From positions 1-64,000 of the forward strand of contig JAEPQZ010000017.1 in assembly GCA_016758905.1 (NCBI GenBank): a DNA stretch of 64,000 nt, written 5' to 3'. This stretch comes from Umbelopsis isabellina (lineage: Eukaryota > Mucoromycota > Umbelopsidomycetes > Umbelopsidales > Umbelopsidaceae). Positions 53,892 through 64,000 of the stretch are shown piece by piece. A program made the translations under genes and the position numbers. The stretch's first letter is position 1, and every line of letters starts with the position of its first letter. Under the pieces are notes generated by a model. The model saw only the letters and a program-made list of their open reading frames with translations, was not told the DNA's origin and did no database searches.

Positions 53892-54593
53892 TGAGCTCGT
53901 AAAAATTCAATGAAGGGTGTGTACAATTGCTTAAAACCACCAGTAAAGATATCACTATCCAAAATTTTGTGACAGGAGAAATGAAGGAAAAGCAAAAGAG
54001 AAGCAAGAAAAGAGAAGAAAAAATAAAGGATGATACTTCAAATAACTCGCTCAATGAAAAAAAATCGAAGAGTGATGGCAACTGACAGTGGCTGACCTGG
54101 GTTGGTTCGTGCCATTTTACCTTGTTTTGTTACAAACACGGGATGTCTGTATATGGTCATCGCAATGGGGTACAATCCCAAAAAGACTCTATTTGAATGT
54201 GGCGCCAGCAAAGGAAAGGTCGAAGGACATGTCAAAGCTTGATTAGGCTCCAGCGTCTTGATTGAGTTTTGGCACAGCAATATTAGATACGTGGCACCAT
54301 TCAACTTGAAAATAGTCGTGGTACTGTGATGAGACATTGGTTTCTCTTGGCATTTACTTTATTTTTGAAACTACCGGCCCGTACGTCCCCTATTGGGTCA
54401 CAGTAACGAGCATTTCCAAATATGACCAACGAGCCATAACAAATACATGTTACAAATTGAATGACTGAAAAATTTCGTTGTATACACATTAACAAACGGT
54501 TGTAGTTTCCCGCGTCATCATTTTCCCTCCACTTTCCTTTTGTATAATTCAAATAAAGAAAGAGATAGGTTCATTATTTATGTGGTTTGGTTT
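53892..54593. other. Intergenic between FUN19-like and CreC-like genes
   Basis: About 700 bp upstream of the SWIRM gene. A 99-codon minus-strand frame from ATG 54337 (MSHHSTTTIFKLNGATYLIL) to 54038 has no recognisable motif. It may be a leader or chance ORF. An AG-rich run at 53975-54030 reads as a CT-rich leader on the minus strand. Confidence 0.4.
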
Positions 54594-57466
54594 CTATGTT
54601 GGTCTTGCCCAAGTTCGAATCCTTCCTCTTCGGTCTGTCGTCACAATGGCGTCTTCTCTATAAATTATATCTACACAAGGATCTGAATGTATGGTACGGA
54701 CAGCTATGGGTTGTAAGAAAGGGACTTGGTTTTTGTTCGGTGCAGGATGTACAATTGGTAACCTAAAGTGTTGGGTTGACGGTGAAGATTCTATTCCCTT
54801 GTTTGAATCGGGACTCAAAAATAAAGGATGTTGCTTGGCACTTGATTTCCTTCGCTTTATATTAAAGGCAAATCCTGATCCTGAGCCTGGGGACTGGGCA
54901 TTGGATGGCTGATCCTCCATATTATTTCCGTTCTTAATGGCCAAAGAATGAGGCCAATTGCCCATATAATTCTTAACTCCAGCATCAAATCCAGTTGATA
55001 CTCTTGATGATCTCCAGTTGTCTTTGGGGCTGGTGATTGATGTGGAATTCCTGCGGTTCTTCTGAACAGTGCGAGGTTAGACGTTGAATTTTGAACCGCA
55101 TATCAGAAAGAGAAAAACGTCCAATTCAGGTAAATCACTTACGTGCCGAGGTCTATGTAATGCGCTGACTGAGAAATCCCAGAAAATGAGTTTACAATCT
55201 TCACCAACACTGGCAAGTCTGTAAACTTTCTCGTCACATCTCCAAGGGTCAAATGCAACACCAGTCACCTATAAAATGGTCAGCAAAATGATATTTTATC
55301 TTTTCCATCTGTCTCAATTGTGGTTTTGGCTTACCCATGAGTTGTGACCTTGGCATCTAGCTACAATACGCTGTTCTCGGAATGCCCAGATCGTCACCAG
55401 ATCATCCTGTCCACCGGTCTAAGCAATCCACCTGGTAAGCATAAAAATGTTCAACAGAGTACTCAACAAGGTAAACTACATACCAGAATATATCTGCCGT
55501 CGGGACTCCAGGCTACGCAAGTTAATTTACCATAATACGTCTCAAATGTATCCATGAGCCTGAGATGAGAGACGACGATACATGTCAGCGAGTGAACGAT
55601 GGCAGCAATACTATCAACCACTTTTGTTCTTTCCTACCTTTCACTAGCATAGTCTATAATGCGAAGCAATCCATCACTTCCAACTACGGCAACATGCAAA
55701 CAATCCGGCGAAAATGCAAAGGCTGTACAGAGATTATGAGTATCAGACTGAGTTGAGGAGGTCACTAACAGCTAAACAGTGCTTACCATTGATAGCCTTT
55801 TCACTGATCTGCCAGTGGGAGACTGGGTTATGTTTAAAGCCTTTGTGAGGTTTCGTCACATGGAATCTACAGTGAAAACAAGCGTCAGCCATCACTATCT
55901 AAATCATTTTCCCTCCCAATCAGCAATCTTACAATTGGTTAGCCCATCCTTCGTCTTGCGAGGGAGTGAATGCCTGATCGTCTCGTTCTTTGTCCATGAT
56001 CAAAATCGAACCGTCTTGGTATGCTGCCATAAACATACTTTCAGAACCTGGTAGCCATTTGATCATAGTTACCCCGGTCGAGTTCAGCAAGCCCTAATGA
56101 AATCATAACGATGTAAATAAACAACTTAAAGACTTAAAACAACTGGACAATAGCACAAACACCTACCCCTTTGTTCAACCGAAAATATTTGTTTCCTAGT
56201 GGATCAAACCATATACAATCACCAGTTGAAAACCCAATAATGACATCCAAATGGTCATATCCTCTGGTTAACTGATTTACATCGTGGGACGTAGGGTATG
56301 CTTTCGTAAAGATGATGCGAGACAGTGGTTCCTATAAATTTGGATTACTTAGCAAGCTACAATGGCTATCACATCAGGCAAAACTCGACATACTCTAGGT
56401 TTTGAAGCAGCATCCATCCAGATGAAACTGGTTCCGACATTATAAAACAGGTAAGCGTCTTCACTGGTTCGTGCAGAAAGCACTTTTGCTAGTTGATCAT
56501 TGGTGATAATTTTACTGACAAAGCTGGACTTGGTTTTGGTGATACTGTTCTTCGGTTTTCGTGGATTGTTCTTGTTAGAGCGATTAAACAGTGCCGAAAA
56601 CGAGTTCCCACTAGTGCTAAGTGGAGAGGCGGTGTCACCTTCAACCGATAGCAAAGCTTTAGCAGTCATGAATTCATTTCCAGGGAGCGATCCTACATTG
56701 GTATACGACGATGATAATGGAGCTATCGGTGAGGTCATTGAGTTTTGCGAAGCAGTATGGAATAATGAACCGGTGTTGATCGACAGTGAACGCTGAGCAT
56801 TGCTATTCATAGACATGGGAAATGCAAATCCACTAGTGCCGACTGTGCTTGCACTAGTGGATAATGGAGAATTTGTATAACCCAAGCTATGAGCACTTCC
56901 ATGAGGTCTGTTAATTGGTATAGTCAAGGAAGATTTTGGTTCTTCTGCAACCGACGGTGATAAAGCCATAGAGGGCGATAGAGCGGACGTTACATCCGCC
57001 ACGGCTTCATCATCCTCCGATTCAGCGGTCACAGTAGTTGCATTATCTCCTTTGTCTGAATTGGTCAGCGATGTCATGTTATCGGATACAGATGATGTAG
57101 CGGAATTGGTTAACGTCAAGTTAGTGTTTGGACCAAGCGAAGTGTCCTTATATTTGATGGATACTATGGTGGCATGTGTACCGGTTGCAAAATGTGGCTG
57201 CAGGGTTTCACTATACACTTCATTGCGCAGTTTCCATACTCCTTCTGGATTGGTGAATTCTGTTTCTTTGAAATCTGGATTCGAAGGGGGATATGGTGGT
57301 AGCCGTGGTGTAAGGCTAGGTGATATTGAGGGTCGTGGAGGCGGTGTGTATGGTGTTGAGGCTGTAAATGCCTAGTGTTACAATTTCAAAGAACATGTTA
57401 AGTTTCAGCCATGCGAGCTGCAGATAACGGTATATCTATACTAACTGCATGAAAGTATGAATCCAT
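54594..57466 (-). CDS. CreC/WDR20-like WD40 protein
   Basis: A WD40 adaptor. Aspergillus CreC holds and activates the deubiquitinase CreB in carbon catabolite repression; animal WDR20/DMWD do the same for USP12/46. The first exon is 21 bp (57466-57446, MDSYFHA). The second (57371-~56390) is a long low-complexity region opening with [20 protein letters not shown] and then [17 protein letters not shown], followed by a family-specific block ending [19 protein letters not shown]. Smaller exons then carry WD repeats: [80 protein letters not shown] and [20 protein letters not shown]. The last exon (stop 54594) ends in [20 protein letters not shown]. Exact internal splice sites were not all fixed. 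It is divergent from RBM48. Confidence 0.9.
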
Positions 57467-57654
57467 CGACAGTATTCACAATTTGAGAAATGGAGATTTC
57501 TCTTTGCTGTTTAGTGTGAGAAGTTTGGTCTGCGGGGAAGCGAAAAAGGAGCAAACGTAAGTTTGTGAGGAGGACTTGCAATTTTGAGAACCAATTTTTC
57601 CGCAACTGGAAGCCCAGAAATTTGCCCTCGTCCACGTTTGCCCGCCCAGCCAAC
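57467..57654. promoter_or_regulatory. Divergent promoter of CreC-like and RBM48 genes
   Basis: The 188 bp between the two ATGs are the only space for both promoters. No recognisable operator was seen. The frame upstream of RBM48 is open but begins with GTG, so it is treated as leader. Confidence 0.5.
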
Positions 57655-58167
57655 ATGGCTAATGATTCACTTGACATGTGTCCCATAGTTTATACAATAT
57701 TAGAGGAATCTTGTTATTTAGTGTTTGAACAAGTTCCTGCTTATCATTTAGAACAAGACCTTTTACGGCAATGCCGCTTGATCGGCCAAGTCACTGGTCA
57801 TGAGCAACTCAAAGACCACCCAGCCACCAGTAAATTGGTGGATGCATTTCTGATAAAGCTTGAATCAGTAGCGGTGGCTAGGAAGGTTAAACGCAAATTG
57901 GATGATAGCATATTCTATGGAGGTCAAATTCGAGTTCATTATGCTCCTGAGCGCGAGACTGTAGAGGACACGAGGAGTAAATTGAATGAGCGACAGATAG
58001 CTGTGACTCGACACTTACAACCCGTACGATTACGTTCTGAACCAACACGAGCTATGGATATAAAGACGTTGCCAGTTGGCGAAATGAATGATGCAATTGG
58101 ACCTCGAGTGTATCCATCAAGTAGCCATGTGCTTCCGCAACAACCCAAGCGCCGTCGCAGGATTTGA
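57655..58167 (+). CDS. RBM48-like RNA-binding protein (minor spliceosome)
   Basis: RRM-containing protein; in plants and animals RBM48 with ARMC7 is needed for splicing of U12-type introns. A single exon from ATG 57655 (MANDSLDMCP) gives 170 residues. The RRM shows CYLVFEQVPAYHLEQDLLRQ, LVDAFLIKLESVAVARKVKR and FYGGQIRVHYAPERETVEDT followed by RSKLNERQ. This last run (HVCYAPEFETVEETRKKL in human) is the family hallmark. The C-terminus is basic (KRRRRI). Its presence suggests the organism still has a minor spliceosome, though I saw no clear U12 intron in this window. Confidence 0.9.
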   Translation: MANDSLDMCPIVYTILEESCYLVFEQVPAYHLEQDLLRQCRLIGQVTGHEQLKDHPATSKLVDAFLIKLESVAVARKVKRKLDDSIFYGGQIRVHYAPERETVEDTRSKLNERQIAVTRHLQPVRLRSEPTRAMDIKTLPVGEMNDAIGPRVYPSSSHVLPQQPKRRRRI

Positions 58168-58580
58168 GAGCACACCAAGGCATTGATACTCAGCCTCATA
58201 TTCCTTGTTTATGGCTATCAGAATTTTTTTTTTTCATTTCTTCCTCAACTTTGCAAGCACATAATCGTCTCATTCCTTTGGCATTTGGTCGACATGTTGC
58301 TAGCGTAGAGTATACCGATAATCCAGCCAGAAACCTTCACCATTGTATATACAATCCCAACATTATTTACCAACGTTTACTCGACACCATATTCCCATAT
58401 ATAATTTTTCATTGTTTTTTTTTTATTTACTACATACACAATATTACTATCAACATTTTACGCGTCCAATCCCCTTTTCATATCCTTGTATCCCACTCAA
58501 CTCATATTTTATCCTACTGGATTCACCACATCACCATACGCTCGAAAGGAATTACACGATCAAGTTTTATTATCTCATAG
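58168..58580. other. Intergenic spacer
   Basis: About 410 bp of AT- and pyrimidine-rich sequence with CATATTCCCATAT-like words, joining the RBM48 3' end to the promoter of the next + strand gene. No gene is seen. Confidence 0.5.
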
Positions 58581-59233
58581 ATGATGCCTTCACCATTGAA
58601 CAATGACACACACTCACACCAATTGGGCATGAGGAGTCACGAGGATTGCCAAATTGCCGAAGTTAATGAACCAATAAGCCCACAACAGGGTTCCTCCCAG
58701 ATGACTTTCAAATCCACACAATCGCTAAAGACTCCTGAACAAAGATATTGTAAGTAGGCGTATATAAAATGTTCAATTCGTTTGTTATCTCCTTCTTGCA
58801 CACTCATATTCCATTTGCATTTCATTCCATGACCACGACGACCAACTCAGATTATAGTAATAGTATAGAAGAATTACCAAAGCTAGGTAACTATGGTAGC
58901 CATGTGTCTTTAAAGGCTAATGGTAGTAGGAAAACCAAAACCATGCAAGACATTTCTAAGGTAGATAACGACCCATTTGCTGGTATGAACACGGTCGTCG
59001 ACTATCAGCAAGAGATTGAGCGACTGAAAATCGCGCTCGCGCAAACAGCACCAAAAGCCAAGCGATCAGAAACACCGCTACCGCGGACTAGTAATTGTCA
59101 TACGCAGGACAGCAGCAGCATAGAAATTATTGAACCTGTGGTCTCTCAAGCTGAGCAAGAACGATTTTTCGCTTTTATGCGAATGTGGACAGGAGGGTCA
59201 CAGCGTTGGAACAATTGTTCTAGATGCTTTTAA
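58581..59233 (+). CDS. Unknown small protein with a short coiled coil
   Basis: Exons 58581-58749 and 58851-59233 join in frame to 183 residues beginning MMPSPLNNDTHS. No domain is recognised. The N-terminal ~55 residues are polar (Gln/Ser/Pro/His). A motif KVDNDPFAGMNTVVDYQQEI leads into a short helix ERLKIALAQ. The C-terminus reads SQAEQERFFAFMRMWTGG and ends with a Cys pair (NCSRCF). An alternative start inside the intron (58829, MTTTTNSDYSNS) would give a shorter protein in the same second-exon frame. It reads like a regulatory or adaptor protein, but function is unknown. Confidence 0.6.
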
Positions 59234-59315
59234 AATGCAACACCAAACTGTAAAAAAAAAAAGAAAGGAAGAGAAGAATAATCATCACATCATACCTTTT
59301 AGTCACCAGCATCAA

Positions 59316-59363
59316 GCCCAGCCAGCCAGCAAACCAGCCAAGCCAGCCAAGCCAGCCAGCCAA
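59316..59363. repeat. CCAGC/CCAAGC minisatellite
   Basis: About nine tandem copies of a 4-5 base unit (CCAGC, CCAAG, CAGC) lie in the 3' flank of the preceding gene. They are probably in its 3' UTR, since the reading frame has already stopped at 59233. Confidence 0.8.
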
Positions 59364-61162
59364 TCTATCCCATTGCGCTGGGCGATCCATAAAATTTTGT
59401 ACCCGATCTAAATTGTGACCCAAAGCAATGGATATCTTCTATGTATTGATTGCCCCCATCTAAAAATTTTTAGTCGTTTAAATTATCCAACCCATCGCGC
59501 TTCTAATTTTATCTCCAAGCTTCTAGATAGAACTTTTTTTTTTGGTGTTAGCCGCTCAAACTTTAACAAACAAAAAATGGTATAGGCATTTTTTTGATTA
59601 GAATGACGTGATGGGAGTGAATGTTGCAGTTAAGGCACTTTGTACTACCTTCGTAGCACTGCGAATCTTAGAAGTAATGTGGCGACAGATCATCCAATGG
59701 CAAACTAGTATATATAAAAGCGTAGTGCCGGGTTAAATCTCTCTTCTTGTTAGCAATCTCCTATTTCTCATACCGACGTTTTACTGTGAAGAAATTTTTA
59801 AAGCCTGACACTTCCTGGCCAACCGGCAATTACGGAGCTCCGGGTTGCGACACCGGCAAAAGCTGATAATCACTTCACTTTTAAAAACTCAGACATTTTG
59901 ATGGGTTAGAAACAACCTATTAAAAACCTGTCAAATAAAATTCATAGTTTAATAAGCCGTCTTATAATTCTGTTTGAACTTGGAGTTCGAAAATTTGCAT
60001 TACAGCGCCTATCGGCTAGTGCTGACCGCCCCCATATTACCAGGCTACACACATAGGTGGCGGAAGAAATAGACTTATAGGGAATATGCTCCTTCGTACC
60101 TTTTTTTCCACCCTCATCGCCGGCTTCTGTATGGTTTAATTTAACCCACAGAATTTTATTATTTTTTTTTACTTTCAAACTTTTAGCCCTCTGCATTTTA
60201 TGCTTTAGTATGATGAACTGCAAATACATAAGATAGTCATACCCACTGCTTTCATTATTAAACTACTGCTTGTAAAATGCGATTTGGCTCAGTTAGCCGT
60301 TTTACCCAGACATGCTCAATTCGGAAAGTGGTACGAGTCTGGCATAGGTGCAAAACGACTTGCCATTTTGGGATATAACGAGATGCCCTTCAAATTGTTA
60401 GGTTTTCAGAAACAACGTCAGGAAACAAACGAAACCGCTTCCAAAAGGGAATTACAATGAATAAAGTCATCCTAATTATAGGATGAAGGGCGAAACGCAG
60501 TGAAAAGGTAAGAAAAGCTTACTCCATGCCGCCGGAACTAGTAAAATCAAGTATTACATGTATGGATCCATTCCCTTGGTTTTGCGAATTGCAAGTATCT
60601 AGGCGTAGTTGAGTTGTCCATTCAGTTGGGATGCTGCGTGCGTAGCATGCCACTAACAAACCCCTTTACCCATGACCGAATAAAAAAGTTATTTTTCTCT
60701 TCTGCAATCTAAATGCTTCTTTAAACTTTTCCTAATGCATGGTTTACTTTGAACACCTGCATCAACCTCTTTGACCTTGCATCAATTCCTTCTCCTCGCC
60801 CCCATTCCACTTTGAAATCAAATCACAGCGGTTTCTCTTTAGCTTCCTCTCTTCTCGCTTCAGTTTTTTAAAACCCCAAACCTGTCTCAGCCTCTTTTTT
60901 CCTTTAACATTGGCTTATATACTCTGCCGAGAGTTGTTCTATTTTTTCTCTTTTTCTTTTTAAACAGGGCAGGTCTTTCCTTTCTTTCTCCTTTCTTCTT
61001 CTGTTTTTATCTTTATAACTACTTGAATTTTGCTCTTCCTGTTTTAAGTTCTTGTGCGTGTGTTATTTTGTTTCGCCTGACAACACTCAACAGAATAGGA
61101 ACACCACTGATACAAATTTACCAACAACAAAAAACCCCCACCCGCTCATTGAGCGAATCATA
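59364..61162. other. Long intergenic region upstream of the velvet gene
   Basis: About 1.8 kb without a supported gene. It has a strong TATATATAAAAG box at 59710-59721. A GC-richer patch at 59815-59870 has possible stems (CCGGCAATT...ACACCGGC). A 20-bp palindrome lies at 60467-60486. Pyrimidine-rich DNA fills 60830-61050 before the velvet start. Long complex promoters are common for developmental regulators. Confidence 0.5.
60467..60486. repeat. 20-bp hairpin palindrome
   Basis: TCATCCTA and TAGGATGA form perfect 8-bp arms around ATTA; the ATTA loop is not itself palindromic. It lies about 680 bp before the velvet ATG. It could be a dimer binding site or a small hairpin. Confidence 0.6.
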
Positions 61163-62384
61163 ATGTTGCCGCATGATCATTCCAAACGGAACACTGCTGG
61201 TATACCGCCTCCACCAGGACAGCATGAGCAAGTGCCTGAAAACTCGTTGGTGAATATACCACCAGAGTATCACCCAGAATTTTTCGAGCACTCAGATACG
61301 CTGGCTTATTTTGCACCCAATCAGCCACCGACTGTTCGGCAAGACCCCATACAACAACCGTCGCAGGCGACGCGGTCTCAGGAAGATGTGTTTGGAGAAT
61401 TAATGTCTCTCGCCTATTTGGATCCTCAACAACACGAATCGCCCAGCGATCAATTACGATACCCGTGGGGGATACCTTCTTACGACGATAGACCCACCAC
61501 CAATCTCGAAAGGTGAGTAACACCAAACCTTTTTTGGAGTCGGTAAAACTATTGGCAAACGATGAATCATAAAGACAAGGTTAAAAAAAAAGTGGCACGA
61601 CAAAATCTTAAAAAGCTCTGGTATTGGGCCCGCCGATCGCAAAAACGTTTCACCTTAATAACCCCAATCGTTTCATGTTAATGTCTTTGAATCTGTTTCT
61701 CATAATTTTGTTTCTGATTGGTGATAGAATATACATAATGCAAGTGGTACAGCAACCTCAACGGGCACGTATGTGTGGATTCGGTGATAAAGATAGACGT
61801 CCAATTACACCACCACCAATACTGAAATTGACTGTGACCGATAGCGAAGGTTTTCCACTGAAGGCCAGGTAAGAAACCGCCTCCAACTTCAGACGCTTAC
61901 TAAAGAGCAAAACCAACTTAACACGTTACTTTCAACCACTTTTTTCTCAAAACTAGCGAGCTGGATATATCCTTTTTGATTGTTTTGTGCGATGTTTGGG
62001 CTGCAGACGCATCGGCAAAAGTGAACTTGGTCATACATCCTACCGCTGCGCCAATGTTGACCCCGAGCAATAGCAAAGCAGCTGCCGCGGCTATATCAAC
62101 TTCCTCACAATCACCACCTGGAGTGGCGGGAACGAGAGCGAATTCTGAATCTTCCACGGCCGATAACCCCACGCCAGCAGCAACCAGAAATTTAATTGGG
62201 TCTTTAGTTGCGTCCGCTGCGAAACTATTTGATACCGATGATCAGCTGGGAATCTACTTTGTGTTTCAAGATTTAAGTATACGAACCGAGGGAACGTTTC
62301 GTTTAGGGTTCTCATTGGTAGATATTGGATCGTAAGTAATCCTTTAGTTATATTCTGTAACATGGCGTGTTGTGTCAACTGATC

Positions 62385-62418
<34 letters not shown>

Positions 62419-62753
62419 TTCAAAAAATTTCCTTCTGTTTCTAGTCCGTATATGAGAAGCACCAACGAGGCGTCGTCTCGTGTTCTAGCCCAAGCATTCA
62501 GTGAGCCATTCACAGTGTTCTCGGCTAAGAAATTTCCTGGAATGATAGGTGAGCGTCTCGATCATTACATTCTGTTTTGAGTGCAAATAAATACTAAATG
62601 AAGAAAATATACTAAAAATTTGTTTTGTTGTTGCTTCTAGAATCTACTCCATTATCCAGGGCGTTTGCACGACAGGGTGTAAAAATCCCAATTCGTAAAG
62701 ATGCATCTAAAACTAAAAAAGACGGCACTGCCGAAGAAGGAGACGATGAATGA
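61163..62753 (+). CDS. Velvet-family regulator (VelB/VosA type)
   Basis: A fungal transcription factor with an NF-kB-like fold that links development, spores and secondary metabolism. Exons 61163-61512, 61728-61868, 61957-62331, 62445-62548 and 62641-62753 give 360 residues. The velvet domain starts at IMQVVQQPQRARMCGFGDKD, then RRPITPPPILKLTV. An Ala/Ser/Thr-rich insert of ~50 residues splits it, as in VelB. It continues FVFQDLSIRTEGTFRLGFSL, EPFTVFSAKKFPGMIESTPL and SRAFARQGVKIPIRKD. The N-terminal ~115 residues are Pro/Gln/Glu/His-rich and disordered. The domain almost at the C-terminus plus the internal insert favour VelB over VosA. A 29-T run (62387-62415) sits in intron 3. Confidence 0.95.
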
Positions 62754-63319
62754 AGCGTCTATAAAACAAAAGTCCACTATTATCAATTGGATTCCATCCC
62801 TGAGGACAACAGGTCTTTTTTCAGATGTCCTTCTTTATCTGATTGAAAAAGAATCCATTCAATACCCACACCAGTTTTTTTCGTTCTCTTGTTTTCATTT
62901 TCGACATTGTTCTTTAATCCACAAGAACAGCAATTTGCTTTTTAGACACCCTAGTTTTACTTTTAGAATGCTCAATAATCAGAGCAGAAAACTCATTCAT
63001 TATCTAAAATAAATTAAAAGTCTCATTGTCTTTATATATAACCAAAGGATAAACCTTTACTAGCTAAACGACGAATTTTTTATAGCATTTAAACTATAAA
63101 CATTTTTGCAGAGGATAAGCTTTTCCAATATTACGCTAGTAACATTGATCTCCAATGGTCTCAGTCATATTGCTTAGAAAATTAAAGTTGCTGACCTTGG
63201 GCAACGCAGGAAATTTTCCCATTTCGTGACACGCGCCCTGTCTCCCCCTCACTCGCCGGCAAACAAGCCGACTTGTAACTGAAAGTTATCCATCCCAATC
63301 CCTTCAGTACACAATCGTC
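62754..63319. other. Intergenic spacer
   Basis: About 570 bp of AT-rich sequence between the velvet stop and the next start; the 3' UTR is on the left and the promoter on the right. The 100 bp before 63320 are GC-richer and C-rich. No gene is seen. Confidence 0.5.
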
Positions 63320-64000
63320 ATGTCTGGGACGGCTCCTAAAGATAAGGGTGGCAAGTTTTGGAAGAAACTGGGCTTGGGAAAAAAGTCGTCGGCAGAGGGA
63401 ACTCTATCGAGATCTGGTGAGCCTCCTCCCACTACTAGTGTAAACGGTACCTCGGCTCATAGTCCGCCTAACTATTCTTAACTGCACTATAGCCTCTATC
63501 ATTTCCCGAGCATCGTCCACCGATAAATTGGCCGACATAGGTGCTAATATCCGGCCAGAGGCTTCAGAGAGCACGAAAAGAAACAACCGACGAAGGTGCG
63601 TCTGAGAATAACGCTTAAAGCTTAGTATGTCAAAAAGTCATGCAAAACAAAAATACTGAAGCTAAATTTTGTTTCTAGCATGATTTCAACTTACAGTCAT
63701 AGGCGAGCTGCTTCAGAGATTGATAGTAATGTCATGCGATCCCATAGTACTATCAACTTTGGGAAAAGCCATATGGCGCCACCAAATCAGCAATCAAGGT
63801 TGACGACGCAAACAATGAACTCCACTAATCTTAATGCAGAAAAAGCCAATATGATACCACTGACGTCTGCAAAATTGATGACAGAAAGCAAAGACGCTTT
63901 GAAACAAACGGCAGTATCGACGGAAATAAAAGTCAAGTTGAATCAGCAAAGTAATTCAGAAACTGACACGAGTAGTGATGCACCCATGAAAGAAAACAAT
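63320..64000 (+). CDS. Unknown basic, Ser/Thr-rich protein, cut by window end
   Basis: Exons 63320-63416, 63493-63595 and 63679 onward join in frame, starting MSGTAPKDKGGKFWKKLGLG. The N-terminus is Lys/Gly-rich (KKLGLGKKSSAEG). ASIISRASSTDKLADIGANI and a Ser/Asn/Lys/Thr-rich stretch follow, and the frame is still open at 64000. The visible part is disordered with no known domain, so a conserved domain must lie beyond the window if one exists. Both introns have good GTGAGC/GTGCGT donors and TAG acceptors. Confidence 0.7.

Noticed and set aside
60287-60360. tRNA-like sequence (A-box-like TGGCTCAGTTAG and B-box-like GGTACGAGTCT)
   Set aside because: The acceptor, D, anticodon and T stems do not pair into a cloverleaf, and the B box has mismatches at invariant positions.
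61052-61162. In-frame upstream extension of the velvet protein (MCVCYFVSPDN)
   Set aside because: It begins with a non-ATG codon in a pyrimidine-rich leader; ATG 61163 is the first good start.

Overview
This window is the left end of a chromosome from a filamentous fungus, most likely an early-diverging one (Mucoromycota-like). It opens with C-rich telomere repeats of the 7-base CCCTAAA/TTTAGGG type. The genes carry many short GT-AG introns. The gene set (velvet regulator, CreC-like WD40 protein, Atg22-like transporter, FUN19-like SWIRM protein, complex I subunit) is fungal, but it also holds a METTL3-type m6A methyltransferase, RBM48 and a SelW-like Rdx protein, which many yeasts and other derived fungi lack. 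The species cannot be fixed from the sequence alone. Exon coordinates were read by eye from splice signals and reading-frame continuity. They close in frame for most genes.

Layout. 1-~980: telomere and a long zone of decaying telomere-like heptamers. 1.6-2.7 kb: a broken gene with two tandem copies of an unrecognised domain. 3.2-7.6 kb: MCM5 helicase subunit and a divergent Hst3/Hst4-type sirtuin sharing a 185-bp promoter. 8.4-10.2 kb: a modular Ala/Glu/Pro/Thr-rich protein built from duplicated exon cassettes, three of its exons being exactly 181 bp. 10.5-11.5 kb: a small unknown ORF and a SelW-family protein. 11.5-14.5 kb: gene-poor, with a 32-bp perfect palindrome. 14.5-24.7 kb: three membrane transporters (DHA2-type MFS, full-length ABCB, Atg22-like). 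Zinc-cluster-like palindromes lie upstream of the ABC gene.

25-40.6 kb is a dense housekeeping block: heat-shock factor, complex I B12 subunit, COG8, METTL3, RRG9/neugrin, a coiled-coil protein with an SH3BGR thioredoxin fold, cytochrome b5, methylenetetrahydrofolate reductase and phosphocholine cytidylyltransferase. 40.9-46.4 kb is a tandem array of an unrecognised, probably lineage-specific protein family with an acidic C-terminal signature. One ~1.7-kb unit was duplicated, leaving one degraded copy and one truncated fragment. 47-64 kb: Svf1-like protein, bHLH regulator, a gene-poor stretch, FUN19-like SWIRM protein, CreC/WDR20-like WD40 protein divergent from RBM48, an unknown coiled-coil protein, a VelB/VosA-type velvet regulator and a partial basic/Ser-rich protein cut by the window end.

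No rRNA gene, convincing tRNA, CRISPR array or transposon was seen. The most unusual items are the exon-cassette protein (8.4-10.2 kb), the tandem family (40.9-46.4 kb), the TTTAGGG telomere with its decay zone, and the SelW-like gene split into five tiny exons.
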